Positions 42,975-51,146 of a stretch of DNA of 64,000 nt are shown one piece after another. The stretch's first letter is position 1. Every line of letters starts with the position of its first letter. A program made the position numbers and the translations under genes. The notes under the pieces were generated by a model. The model was not told the origin of the DNA, made no database searches, and worked only from the letters and a program-made list of their open reading frames with translations. This DNA is from an uncultured Sulfitobacter sp. (GTDB lineage: Bacteria; Pseudomonadota; Alphaproteobacteria; Rhodobacterales; Rhodobacteraceae): NCBI GenBank assembly GCA_947502265.1, contig CANMZB010000003.1:186001-250000 (forward strand). Reading direction: 5' to 3'.

Positions 42975-44075
42975 TTGGCCGATAGCAACAACAACGACGC
43001 ATTCGTCGAATTCGAGCGCGTGCAAAAAAGCTATGACGGGGAAAATCTGGTCGTAAAAGACCTGAACCTAAGCATGCCAAAAGGCGAGTTCCTTACGATG
43101 CTCGGGCCATCGGGGTCGGGCAAGACAACTTGCCTGATGATGCTCGCCGGATTTGAAACAGCGACTCACGGCGACATCCGCCTTAACGGCAAATCAATCA
43201 ACAACATCCCGCCGCACAAGCGCGGCATCGGCATGGTGTTCCAGAACTATGCCCTGTTCCCCCACATGACCGTGGCCGAAAACCTGTCCTTCCCTCTGGA
43301 AGTCCGCAAGATGGGCAAATCGACACGCGAAGAAAAAATTACCCGCGCGCTCGGCATGGTTCAGATGAACGATTTTGCCGGACGCCGCCCTGCACAGCTT
43401 TCGGGGGGTCAGCAACAGCGGATCGCCCTCGCCCGTGCATTGGTGTTCGAACCCGAACTTGTTTTGATGGACGAACCCCTTGGCGCGCTGGACAAGCAAC
43501 TGCGCGAAACGTTGCAGTTCGAGATTACAAATCTGGCACATGATCTGGGCATTACCGTTGTTTATGTGACCCACGACCAGACCGAAGCGCTGACAATGTC
43601 CGACCGCGTTGCTGTCTTTGAGGATGGCCGCATTCAACAGTTGGCCCCCCCGGACGAGCTGTATGAGGCGCCGGCAAACAGCTTTGTTGCGCAATTCATC
43701 GGCGAAAATAACACGCTTGAGGGTGTGGTGAAGCAAGTTAAAAACGGCGTGGCGCTTGTCCAGCTGGACAGTGGCGAAGTGATCGACGCGAAACCCGTAA
43801 ACGTCAGCAAAGCCGGCGAGCGGACGCGCGTTTCCATCCGTCCCGAACGTGTTGAATACAACAAAGAGCGGATGCAGGAAGGCGCTCACACGCTGAAAGC
43901 CGAAGTGCTGGAATTCATCTACATGGGTGATATATTCCGCACCCGGCTGCGGGTGGCCGGCAAAGATGATTTCATCATCAAAACCCGTAACGCACCCGAT
44001 CAGGACCGTTTGAAACCAGGCACCCAGATCGAAATCGGCTGGTTGCCCGAAGATTGCCGCGCGCTGGAGGCCTGA
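42975..44075 (+). CDS. potA: Polyamine-type ABC transporter ATP-binding protein, PotA type
   Basis: 366 residues. Walker A MLGPSGSGKTTCLMMLAG, signature LSGGQQQRIALARAL, Walker B LVLMDEPLGALD, and a TOBE-like C-terminus. The start is the TTG at 42975, with GGGGAG eight bases upstream and no ATG or GTG in frame nearby. First gene of potA-binding protein-permease-permease. The importer may carry spermidine, putrescine or related amines. Confidence 0.9.
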   Translation: MADSNNNDAFVEFERVQKSYDGENLVVKDLNLSMPKGEFLTMLGPSGSGKTTCLMMLAGFETATHGDIRLNGKSINNIPPHKRGIGMVFQNYALFPHMTVAENLSFPLEVRKMGKSTREEKITRALGMVQMNDFAGRRPAQLSGGQQQRIALARALVFEPELVLMDEPLGALDKQLRETLQFEITNLAHDLGITVVYVTHDQTEALTMSDRVAVFEDGRIQQLAPPDELYEAPANSFVAQFIGENNTLEGVVKQVKNGVALVQLDSGEVIDAKPVNVSKAGERTRVSIRPERVEYNKERMQEGAHTLKAEVLEFIYMGDIFRTRLRVAGKDDFIIKTRNAPDQDRLKPGTQIEIGWLPEDCRALEA

Positions 44076-44089
44076 CGCACGGACCGGAT

Positions 44090-44107
44090 CGCGATCTGCG
44101 GATCGCG
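44090..44107 (+). repeat. Small hairpin after potA
   Basis: Arms CGCGATC and GATCGCG (7 bp) with loop TGCG, 15 bases after the potA stop and before the binding-protein gene. No U tract. It may stabilise one of the mRNA segments in this operon. Confidence 0.3.
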
Positions 44108-44195
44108 TTCCAAAAAACACCGGGGCGCGCAGACGACAGCCCGGCGTCGCGCCACCGGACCAATAACCGGGCGGACCTAATGGGAGAAATCTAAA

Positions 44196-45341
44196 ATGAA
44201 ACTCACCAAAACATTGCTTGCCAGTACCGCACTGACGGTCGCCGCGACAGGTGCCGTATTTGCGCAAGACAGCAAAAGCCCCGTCGCGGGCATGGAGATG
44301 GCCAACGAGATGACCATCGTCAGCTGGGGCGGCGCGTATCAGGAAAGCCAGCTCAAGGCTTATGTTGAACCCTATCTGGAAATGAACCCCGACGTTAAAG
44401 TTGTCTGGGACGAAAGCTCCGGCGAAGGTGTCGCAGGGATGCGTGCACAGTCCGAGGCGAACAACGTCACCTGGGATCTGGTAGACGCAACAGCGGCAGA
44501 CACCATGCGTTTGTGCGATGAAGGTCTGGCGATGGAAATCGACCACGATGAAGTCCTCGCACCTGCGCCGGATGGCACACCGGCGTCCGAAGATTTTGGC
44601 GACGAAATGTTGGTCTCCGACTGCTTTATTCCGCAGATCGCCTATTCTTACACCTTCGGCTACCGCACTGATGTGGCGGACTGGAACGGCAACGCGCCAA
44701 CAAAGATCTGCGACGTTTTCGATCTGGAAAACTTCCCCGGCAAGCGTAGCCTGGAGAAGCGTCCACACAACAACATGGAATGGGCCCTGATGTGCGACGG
44801 CGTTGCACAGGAAGACATCTATGACATGCTGGAAACCGACGAAGGTCAACAGCAGGCTTTCGACAAGCTTGAAACGATCCGAGACCAGACAGTTTGGTGG
44901 ACATCCGGCGCCGAAGCACCACAGCTGTTGGCGGACAAGGAAGTCGTATTCGGCTCCGCCTATAACGGCCGTCTGTTCAGCTTGATCGAAGAGCAGAACC
45001 AACCCATCGCCATGATGTGGGACGCGCAGTCCTATGACCTTGACGGTTGGGTGATCCCCGAAGGTCTTGACGAGCCAACACTGAACCGCGTCAAGGACTT
45101 CTTGTGGTTTGCGACGGACACACAGCGTCTGGCCGATCAGGCCGCGTATATTTCCTATGGTCCGGCACGGAAATCCTCGGCTGCGCTGGTAGGCAAGCAC
45201 GCCGTTCTTGGGATCGACATGGCACCACATATGCCAACGAACCCCGACAACGCGACCAACTCCTTCGTTCAGAACTACACCTGGTGGGCTGACTATCGCG
45301 ACGACCTCGACGCGAAATTCCAGGCATGGCTGGTAAACTAA
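44196..45341 (+). CDS. Polyamine-type ABC transporter periplasmic binding protein (PotD-like)
   Basis: 381 residues with a signal peptide (LTKTLLASTALTVAATGAVF, AFA cleavage). The mature part opens with MTIVSWGGAYQESQLKAYVE, which is the spermidine/putrescine-binding PF13416-like type rather than the classic PotF opening. Located between the ATPase and the permeases; a strong hairpin follows, which should raise its mRNA relative to the permeases. The specific ligand is unknown. Confidence 0.88.
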   Translation: MKLTKTLLASTALTVAATGAVFAQDSKSPVAGMEMANEMTIVSWGGAYQESQLKAYVEPYLEMNPDVKVVWDESSGEGVAGMRAQSEANNVTWDLVDATAADTMRLCDEGLAMEIDHDEVLAPAPDGTPASEDFGDEMLVSDCFIPQIAYSYTFGYRTDVADWNGNAPTKICDVFDLENFPGKRSLEKRPHNNMEWALMCDGVAQEDIYDMLETDEGQQQAFDKLETIRDQTVWWTSGAEAPQLLADKEVVFGSAYNGRLFSLIEEQNQPIAMMWDAQSYDLDGWVIPEGLDEPTLNRVKDFLWFATDTQRLADQAAYISYGPARKSSAALVGKHAVLGIDMAPHMPTNPDNATNSFVQNYTWWADYRDDLDAKFQAWLVN

Positions 45342-45358
45342 GCTAACGCCGGACTTTG

Positions 45359-45386
45359 GAGAGGGCCCTCGCGGCCCTCTCTTTCT
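45359..45386 (+). terminator. Terminator-like hairpin between the binding-protein gene and the permeases
   Basis: Perfect 9-bp stem, GAGAGGGCC and GGCCCTCTC, with loop CTCGC, followed by TTTCT, 17 bases after the binding-protein stop. It probably ends part of the transcripts, giving more binding protein than permease. Confidence 0.7.
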
Positions 45387-45440
45387 ACCTATTATTTGTT
45401 AGTTACTTTTTCCAATTCGAGCTGAGCCAACGGGATAAAA

Positions 45441-47147
45441 ATGAGCGATATAAAGAACGCAACAACCGCCGATACCGCACCAACACCCGACGACGCCCTG
45501 CGCACAGCAGACGTTGCGCAAAAGAAGGGTCCGGTTCTTGCGGCGGATGGAAAACCGCTCAAAAAATCACTCAACCGGGCGCTCAGATTACAAAAGATGC
45601 GCGCTCTGGCGCTTATCGCGCCTTTGCTGATCTTCGTTCTGGTGACATTCATTGCGCCAATCGCCGACATGCTGTTCCGCTCTGTCGAAAACGAAATCGT
45701 ATCAGAGACATTACCGAAAACCACTGCGGCGCTCGCCAGGTGGGATGCGAAAGGGGACACAATCCCCGACGAAACCATCTTTGAAGCGCTGTATGACGAT
45801 ATGTTTTTTGCTCAGGAATCAAAGCTGCACACACGCCTCGGCTCCCGCCTGAACTACGAGCAAACCGGTGTTTCATCCCTGTTCCGCAAATCCGGTCGCC
45901 GGGTTGAAGATATGGGCGAAGTCTATCAGGACCAGTTCGAGGATTTTGATGATTTCTGGAAGACCGGTGAAAACTGGAACAGCATCATGGGATCCGACGA
46001 ATGGCTTGCCGAGATGCAGGCATGGAATGCCAATCCCGATGATCGTCAGCCACGATTCGTGTTACGCAAGGGGATCGAAGATGTTCTGCCCGCCACCACC
46101 GAAAGCTATGAGCGGTTTGCGGAGTTTGTTCAGGTCAAAGACGAAGACAACCTGTTAAAAGAAGACCCTTGGGCGATTGTCTATTCTTCATTGTACGCGG
46201 ACCTGACCCGCGCCGATACCGCAGCGATAAGCGCCTATAACGGCCCCGCCGCCGCGCAGATCAAGGCCGCCGCCGTTGCCGCAGCCGGTTTTGAGACGGT
46301 GAACTTATCCGAAGCATTCTTTGATATCGACAAGGACTGGGGCGATATTGACGTCTGGCGCACCATCAAGATTTACAGCCCGAAGTTTACCAACGGTTAC
46401 TTCCTCAACGCTATAGATATGCAAAAATCCATCGACGGCCCCGAAATGCGCCCCGAGAACGAGCGGATTTACGGCATCCTTTTCTGGCGCACGATGGTCA
46501 TGTCGGTGTCGATTACGCTGTCGTGTATTCTGCTGGGCTATCCCGTTGCGTGGATTTTGGCAAACCTGCCCACACGCAGCGCGAACCTCTTGCTGATCCT
46601 TGTGCTGCTGCCTTTCTGGACATCGCTTCTGGTGCGGACTTCGGCGTGGAAAGTGATGCTGCAACAACAGGGCGTCATTAACGATACGCTGGTATGGCTG
46701 GGATTGGTCGCGAATGATGACCGGTTGGTGCTGATCAACAACCAGACGGGTACGATCATCGCAATGACCCACATCCTGCTGCCCTTCATGATCTTGCCGC
46801 TCTATTCAGTGATGCAAACGATCCAGCCGACATATCTGCGCGCGGCAAAAAGCCTTGGTGCGACAAACTGGACCGCCTTCTGGCGGGTCTATTTCCCACA
46901 GTCGATTCCCGGCATCGGCGCGGGGTCGATCCTCGTTTTCATCCTTGCCATCGGCTATTACATCACACCGGAAATCGTTGGTGGTACAAGCGGTACGTTC
47001 ATCTCGAACCGGATTGCCTATCACATCTCCAGCTCTCTGAACTGGGGTCTCGGGGCCGCGTTGGGCGCGATACTTCTCGCAGCGGTTCTGCTGCTCTACT
47101 ACGCCTACGACAAGATCGTCGGCATCGATAACGTGAAACTCGGATAA
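45441..47147 (+). CDS. ABC transporter permease (PotB-like) with a large periplasmic insert
   Basis: 568 residues, about twice the usual 280-300. The first membrane helix is at about residues 55-75 (MRALALIAPLLIFVLVTFIA). A polar segment of about 270 residues (roughly 80-345), rich in Asp, Glu, Trp and Tyr, then separates it from the remaining five helices, which begin at ILFWRTMVMSVSITLSCILL. The ATPase-contact loop reads QPTYLRAAKSLGATNWTAFW. The insert probably faces the periplasm and may help capture substrate. It follows a terminator-like hairpin. Confidence 0.88.
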   Translation: MSDIKNATTADTAPTPDDALRTADVAQKKGPVLAADGKPLKKSLNRALRLQKMRALALIAPLLIFVLVTFIAPIADMLFRSVENEIVSETLPKTTAALARWDAKGDTIPDETIFEALYDDMFFAQESKLHTRLGSRLNYEQTGVSSLFRKSGRRVEDMGEVYQDQFEDFDDFWKTGENWNSIMGSDEWLAEMQAWNANPDDRQPRFVLRKGIEDVLPATTESYERFAEFVQVKDEDNLLKEDPWAIVYSSLYADLTRADTAAISAYNGPAAAQIKAAAVAAAGFETVNLSEAFFDIDKDWGDIDVWRTIKIYSPKFTNGYFLNAIDMQKSIDGPEMRPENERIYGILFWRTMVMSVSITLSCILLGYPVAWILANLPTRSANLLLILVLLPFWTSLLVRTSAWKVMLQQQGVINDTLVWLGLVANDDRLVLINNQTGTIIAMTHILLPFMILPLYSVMQTIQPTYLRAAKSLGATNWTAFWRVYFPQSIPGIGAGSILVFILAIGYYITPEIVGGTSGTFISNRIAYHISSSLNWGLGAALGAILLAAVLLLYYAYDKIVGIDNVKLG

Positions 47148-47159
47148 GGAGCACGGACC

Positions 47160-48338
47160 ATGGTTGCACTCACACCAATCTCGCGCACGGCACCCGGTTT
47201 CTACGTTTCGGTTGTCGCTGCCTTCGGCGCATTCTTTGGCGTGTTCATCGGCACCGGTCAGGGCAACCTGATCGCCGGTGTCATCGGCGGTGCGGTCCTG
47301 ATGGGGGCGCTTGCCTTTGTCATGACCACCATCATCAAGAACGAAAGGGCCGCCCGTTGGGGCATTACGATCCTTCTGGCGCTGGGGGGCTATTTACTTG
47401 CCGGTTTTCCCGGGCTGGTGATTGGCACGTTCTTCGGCTGGTTCTTCGGTTTCATGACGTTCTGGCTTTATGAAGGGCGCTACCGCGCCAAGGTGCCGCC
47501 CTATCTTACTCCCGGTCAGGTTCTGTGGCATTTTTCCTTCCGCACCATCTGCGGCGCGATCTTTGTGTTTTTGATCACACCGATCCTCGTGGTGATGCCG
47601 CTCAGTTTCAACGCCGAGGACTTCTTTACCTTCACCCCGGAGATGCTGCGCTTTGACCCTGCGGGGTATTCGCTGAAACACTACCGTGATTTCTTTACCA
47701 GCAGCGACTGGCAGAACGCTCTGAGAAACTCGGTGCAGATTGCGCCTGTGGCAACATTGCTTTCGGTGACTTTCGGTACGCTGGCCGCCATTGGCCTTAG
47801 CCAGCCACACGTCCCCTTCCGGCGCGCCATCATGGCGATCCTGATTTCGCCGATGATCGTGCCGCTTATCATCTCCGCCGCCGGCATGTATTTCTTCTAC
47901 AGCCGCGTCGGTTTGCAAGGGACGTATATCGGGGTTGTTCTTGCGCACGCCGCATTGGGCATCCCGTTTGTGATAATCACGGTCACGGCGACTCTCGTGG
48001 GTTTTGACCGCTCCCTCACCCGTGCTGCGGCGAATATGGGTGCCAATCCGGTGACCACGTTCTTCCGCGTGCAGATGCCGCTGATCCTGCCCGGCGTGAT
48101 TTCCGGTGGTCTGTTTGCCTTTATCACCTCCTTCGATGAGGTCGTTGTGGTGCTGTTCGTCGGCTCTGCCGGTCAAAAGACACTGCCATGGCAGATGTTC
48201 ATCGGTCTACGCGAGCAGATCAGCCCGACAATTCTGGCTGTGGCGACGATTCTGGTGATCATCTCTATCTGTCTGCTGACAGTGGTCGAGCTGTTGCGCC
48301 GCCGGTCCGAACGTCTGCGCGGTATGTCGCCCGCTTAA
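47160..48338 (+). CDS. ABC transporter permease (PotC-like) with an N-terminal membrane extension
   Basis: 392 residues, about 120 longer than PotC. The extension (residues about 10-105) has four hydrophobic segments: FYVSVVAAFGAFFGVFIG, LIAGVIGGAVLMGALAFV, WGITILLALGGYLLAGF and LVIGTFFGWFFGFMTFWL. The normal permease begins near residue 125, with an ATPase-contact loop DRSLTRAAANMGANPVTTFF. It ends in TTAA shared with the convergent mltB-like gene. Confidence 0.9.
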   Translation: MVALTPISRTAPGFYVSVVAAFGAFFGVFIGTGQGNLIAGVIGGAVLMGALAFVMTTIIKNERAARWGITILLALGGYLLAGFPGLVIGTFFGWFFGFMTFWLYEGRYRAKVPPYLTPGQVLWHFSFRTICGAIFVFLITPILVVMPLSFNAEDFFTFTPEMLRFDPAGYSLKHYRDFFTSSDWQNALRNSVQIAPVATLLSVTFGTLAAIGLSQPHVPFRRAIMAILISPMIVPLIISAAGMYFFYSRVGLQGTYIGVVLAHAALGIPFVIITVTATLVGFDRSLTRAAANMGANPVTTFFRVQMPLILPGVISGGLFAFITSFDEVVVVLFVGSAGQKTLPWQMFIGLREQISPTILAVATILVIISICLLTVVELLRRRSERLRGMSPA

Positions 48339-49570
48339 CGGGTGGCCTCTTCCCGCAAACGCGCAAGCAGGCGGGGAGAGGCATATCCATCCGGCACCAG
48401 CCCGTGCGATAGCTGCCAGCCGCGCACGGCATTTACCGTCAGCGGTCCGATCTTTGCATCAATCTTCTGCGTATCAAAACCTTGGGCGGTCAGGCGTTCT
48501 TGCAGCTCGGTCCGTTCACCATGGTTTAACGCGCGGTCCTGACGCGGCCAGCCGCCGCGCAACGGTCCACCTCCGCCGATACGATCCGCCAGATGGCCCA
48601 CCGCGATCACATAGGCATCGGCGGTGTTATAGCTTTCCAGAACTTCAAAGTTGTCAAACACCATAAAGGCGGCACCTTCCGCCCCGGCCGGTAACAGGAT
48701 CGAAGCCGCACCATGCTCTGGCACGGCCTGCCCTTTGACATCCATAACCCCCAAGGTGGCCCATTCAACGGGGTTCTTTAGGGTGTCACGGTTGGCCAGA
48801 AGATAATCAAACCCGTCCGGCAACCGCACCTCGACGCCCCACGGCTGTCCTGTCGTCCAGCCGTTTGCCTTGAGATAGGCACCGGTGGAGGCAAGGGCAT
48901 CCTGCGGATCATCATCCCAGATGTTGCGTCTGCCGTCCTTGTCCCAATCCACTGCATGTTCGATGAACGAGGTAGGCATAAACTGTGTATGGCCCATCGC
49001 GCCCGCCCAACTGCCGCCAAGATTGGCTTTGGAGGTGTCGCCGCTTTGCAGAATCGACAGCGCGGCAATCACCTGTTTCTCGAAAAAGGTGGCGCGCCGT
49101 GCATCATAGGCAAGCGAGGCCATGGATTGCAGTACCGGGTCGCTGCCACGGAACGTCCCGTAAGCGCTTTCCAGTCCCCAGATCGCCGTCACGATTTCCT
49201 TGGGCACGCCATATTGCGCCTCGATCGCAGACAGGGCGCGGACCTCGCGTTTTAGCGCTGCCTTTCCATTGGCAATGCGCAAATCGGATACAGCCGTGTC
49301 AAGGTAGTCCCAGATCGTTTTGGTGAATTCGGATTGATTGCGATCCCGCTTTACCACTTGGCCGTCATATCGAATGTCGCTCATCGCGCTGTCATACAGG
49401 TCCGGCGCGATCCCCGCAGCAAGCGCTTTGGGCCGGAACGATGTGACCCACGCCTGTAGCCCCGCAGTGCTGCGCGCCGCGCTAACAGGGACCAAAGGCA
49501 CAGCTCGAACTGTTTCCGCCTGTGCGGGCAGGGCGATCAAGCCCATGAATACAAAGTGAAACCACCGCAT
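48335..49570 (-). CDS. Lytic murein transglycosylase, MltB family, with a peptidoglycan-binding domain
   Basis: 411 residues. Signal peptide MRWFHFVFMGLIALPAQAE at the ATG at 49570, with GGAAA upstream. The catalytic region has ETVTAIWGLESAYGTFRG-like order (EIVTAIWGLESAYGTF), with the catalytic Glu in GLES, and GAMGHTQFMPTSFIEHAVDW. The C-terminal domain (ERLTAQGFDTQKIDAKIGPL) is PG_binding_1-like. Cleaves glycan strands in the periplasm. The frame upstream of 49570 is not homologous. Confidence 0.9.
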   Translation of the reverse strand: MRWFHFVFMGLIALPAQAETVRAVPLVPVSAARSTAGLQAWVTSFRPKALAAGIAPDLYDSAMSDIRYDGQVVKRDRNQSEFTKTIWDYLDTAVSDLRIANGKAALKREVRALSAIEAQYGVPKEIVTAIWGLESAYGTFRGSDPVLQSMASLAYDARRATFFEKQVIAALSILQSGDTSKANLGGSWAGAMGHTQFMPTSFIEHAVDWDKDGRRNIWDDDPQDALASTGAYLKANGWTTGQPWGVEVRLPDGFDYLLANRDTLKNPVEWATLGVMDVKGQAVPEHGAASILLPAGAEGAAFMVFDNFEVLESYNTADAYVIAVGHLADRIGGGGPLRGGWPRQDRALNHGERTELQERLTAQGFDTQKIDAKIGPLTVNAVRGWQLSHGLVPDGYASPRLLARLREEATR

Positions 49571-49634
49571 TTCAAATTTCCGTTCCGAAAACACTGCACC
49601 CAATCTAGGGGTAATTACACGCTGGGCATAGCTG

Positions 49635-50354
49635 TCAGGGCAAGCGTTGGCGGTCTTTGGCCCGTTGTTCCGCCTCTGCGCGCAGACGCGCGACATAATC
49701 TCGCAACATAGGCACACGGCGGGGGCGGAACGAAGCACCGGTCCGTGACAGATCCTTCATCCGGTCCAACCGGAAGACACGGAAATCATCACGCAGATGG
49801 CACCACGCCATCAGCATATGTGCGCCCTCCAGATAAACAATGCTCAGCGGATCAACCTCGCGTTTCGAAGGCTGCCCTTTGGCGTCTTCATACCCGAACA
49901 GGATCGTCGCCTCGTCCCATGTTGCCGCGCGCAGCACCTTCACGTCGATCCCCGGCTCGGGCGGGCGGGTGAAACGGCGCGCATCCAGAACCGCGTGTTG
50001 CAACCGGTGCGTCTGGCGCGCAGGTAACCGCGCCTTAAGCTTGCCAAGCGCCGATTGCGCTGCCCTCGCCAGCGCCGGATCACCAATCACGCTAACTTCG
50101 CGCAGGCCCAGAACCAGCGCCTCAAGCTCGTCATCGGTGAATGCCAAAGTCGGCAAGGCAGCGTCTTCGATCAGGGTATAGCCAAACCCCGCCTCCCCGT
50201 CGATCACCGCGCCCAAACCGCGCAGCGCCTCGATATCGCGGTAGATGGTGCGCAGGGACATTCCCGTTTCGTTAACCAAATCCGCCGCCGTGACAGGCGC
50301 AGGCAACCTGCGCAAAAGCTGCATCATCTGGAAAATTCTATGGGTGCGGTTCAT
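49635..50354 (-). CDS. WYL-domain transcriptional regulator (YafY-like)
   Basis: 239 residues. An N-terminal winged HTH (FQMMQLLRRLPAPVTAADLV, then SLRTIYRDIEALRGLGA) is followed by a WYL domain (DPLSIVYLEGAHMLMAWCHL, FRVFRLDRMKDL). Members bind DNA and often a nucleic-acid or other ligand. It is divergent from the glutathione-transferase gene, probably its target; a CTGTCA direct repeat lies between the two. Confidence 0.9.
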   Translation of the reverse strand: MNRTHRIFQMMQLLRRLPAPVTAADLVNETGMSLRTIYRDIEALRGLGAVIDGEAGFGYTLIEDAALPTLAFTDDELEALVLGLREVSVIGDPALARAAQSALGKLKARLPARQTHRLQHAVLDARRFTRPPEPGIDVKVLRAATWDEATILFGYEDAKGQPSKREVDPLSIVYLEGAHMLMAWCHLRDDFRVFRLDRMKDLSRTGASFRPRRVPMLRDYVARLRAEAEQRAKDRQRLP

Positions 50355-50387
50355 GTCATCTCCTGCGTATCAGTATCGACCGGTATG

Positions 50388-50403
50388 CTGTCATAATCTG
50401 TCA
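50388..50403. promoter_or_regulatory. CTGTCA direct repeat between the WYL regulator and the GST gene
   Basis: CTGTCA, TAAT, CTGTCA: a 10-bp period, one turn of the helix, in the 96-base gap. It is a plausible WYL-regulator site or part of a promoter. It is the only repeat of this kind that I noticed in the gap. Confidence 0.35.
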
Positions 50404-50450
50404 GGAGCGGAAAGTAGATAGGCCGCAACAGCAACCAAAGGACACCCCGC

Positions 50451-51146
50451 ATAATTACCCTGCTTACATACCCTCCCGCCTTCGGAGAGACGAGCGCGAG
50501 CCCCTTCGGAACCAAGGCCATCTGGCTTTTGAACCTGTCTGGTGCCGGTTGGACCCGCGAAAACATGCCCGATCCGCGCAAAATGCCGTATGGCAAACTG
50601 CCCGCGCTGCGCGTGGCGGATCGCATCATCGCCGACAGTGACAACATCCGCGCCTACCTTGAACAGCAAGGGCATGATTTCGATGCGGGCCTGTCAAAGA
50701 CCGACCGCGCAACATCGCGCGCGTTCATCCGTATGGCGGAAGAGCATATGTATTTCCATCAGGTCATGGACCGCTGGGCCGTTGATGCAAACTGGGAGAA
50801 GGTGCGCGTGGAATTGTTCAACGTCATTCCGCGCATGGTGCGTGGCATCGTTGCGCGTAAACTGCGCAAAAACCTACTTCGTTCGATGCACGGACAAGGC
50901 ATCGGACGGTTCAATGCACAAGAACGGCTCGCGCGGATCGAGCCGGACTTTCAGGCCATCGCCGCACACCTGCAAGATGGCGGTTTCCTGTTCGGTGCGC
51001 ACCCGACAGCCGCCGATGCCTCGGTCGCGGCGGTACTTGGCGGGATTGCGGCATCACCCACCCCAACGCCTCTTTCGCAGCGCGTGCAAAAGGACGCGGT
51101 ACTGTCCGCCTATGTGGCGCGCTGCAAACAGGTGATGGGCGCTTAG
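50451..51146 (+). CDS. Glutathione S-transferase family protein without a canonical start codon
   Basis: 231 residues if read from ATA at 50451. The first 26 residues, TLLTYPPAFGETSASPFG and on, are the thioredoxin-like start expected for a GST. No ATG, GTG or TTG is in frame between the stop at 50415 and TTG 50526, which would remove the beta1-alpha1 region. AAAGGA lies eight bases before ATA 50451 and eleven before ATT 50454. Later parts are GST-like (KMPYGKLPALRVADRIIADS). Either AUA/AUU initiation, a mutated start, or a sequence error explains it. Confidence 0.8.
   Translation: MITLLTYPPAFGETSASPFGTKAIWLLNLSGAGWTRENMPDPRKMPYGKLPALRVADRIIADSDNIRAYLEQQGHDFDAGLSKTDRATSRAFIRMAEEHMYFHQVMDRWAVDANWEKVRVELFNVIPRMVRGIVARKLRKNLLRSMHGQGIGRFNAQERLARIEPDFQAIAAHLQDGGFLFGAHPTAADASVAAVLGGIAASPTPTPLSQRVQKDAVLSAYVARCKQVMGA

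Noticed and set aside
43194-45230. A 678-codon open frame on the minus strand
   Set aside because: It lies entirely opposite potA and the binding-protein gene, whose products are clear. The translation is rich in Cys, His and Phe with no motif. High-GC coding produces long antisense frames.
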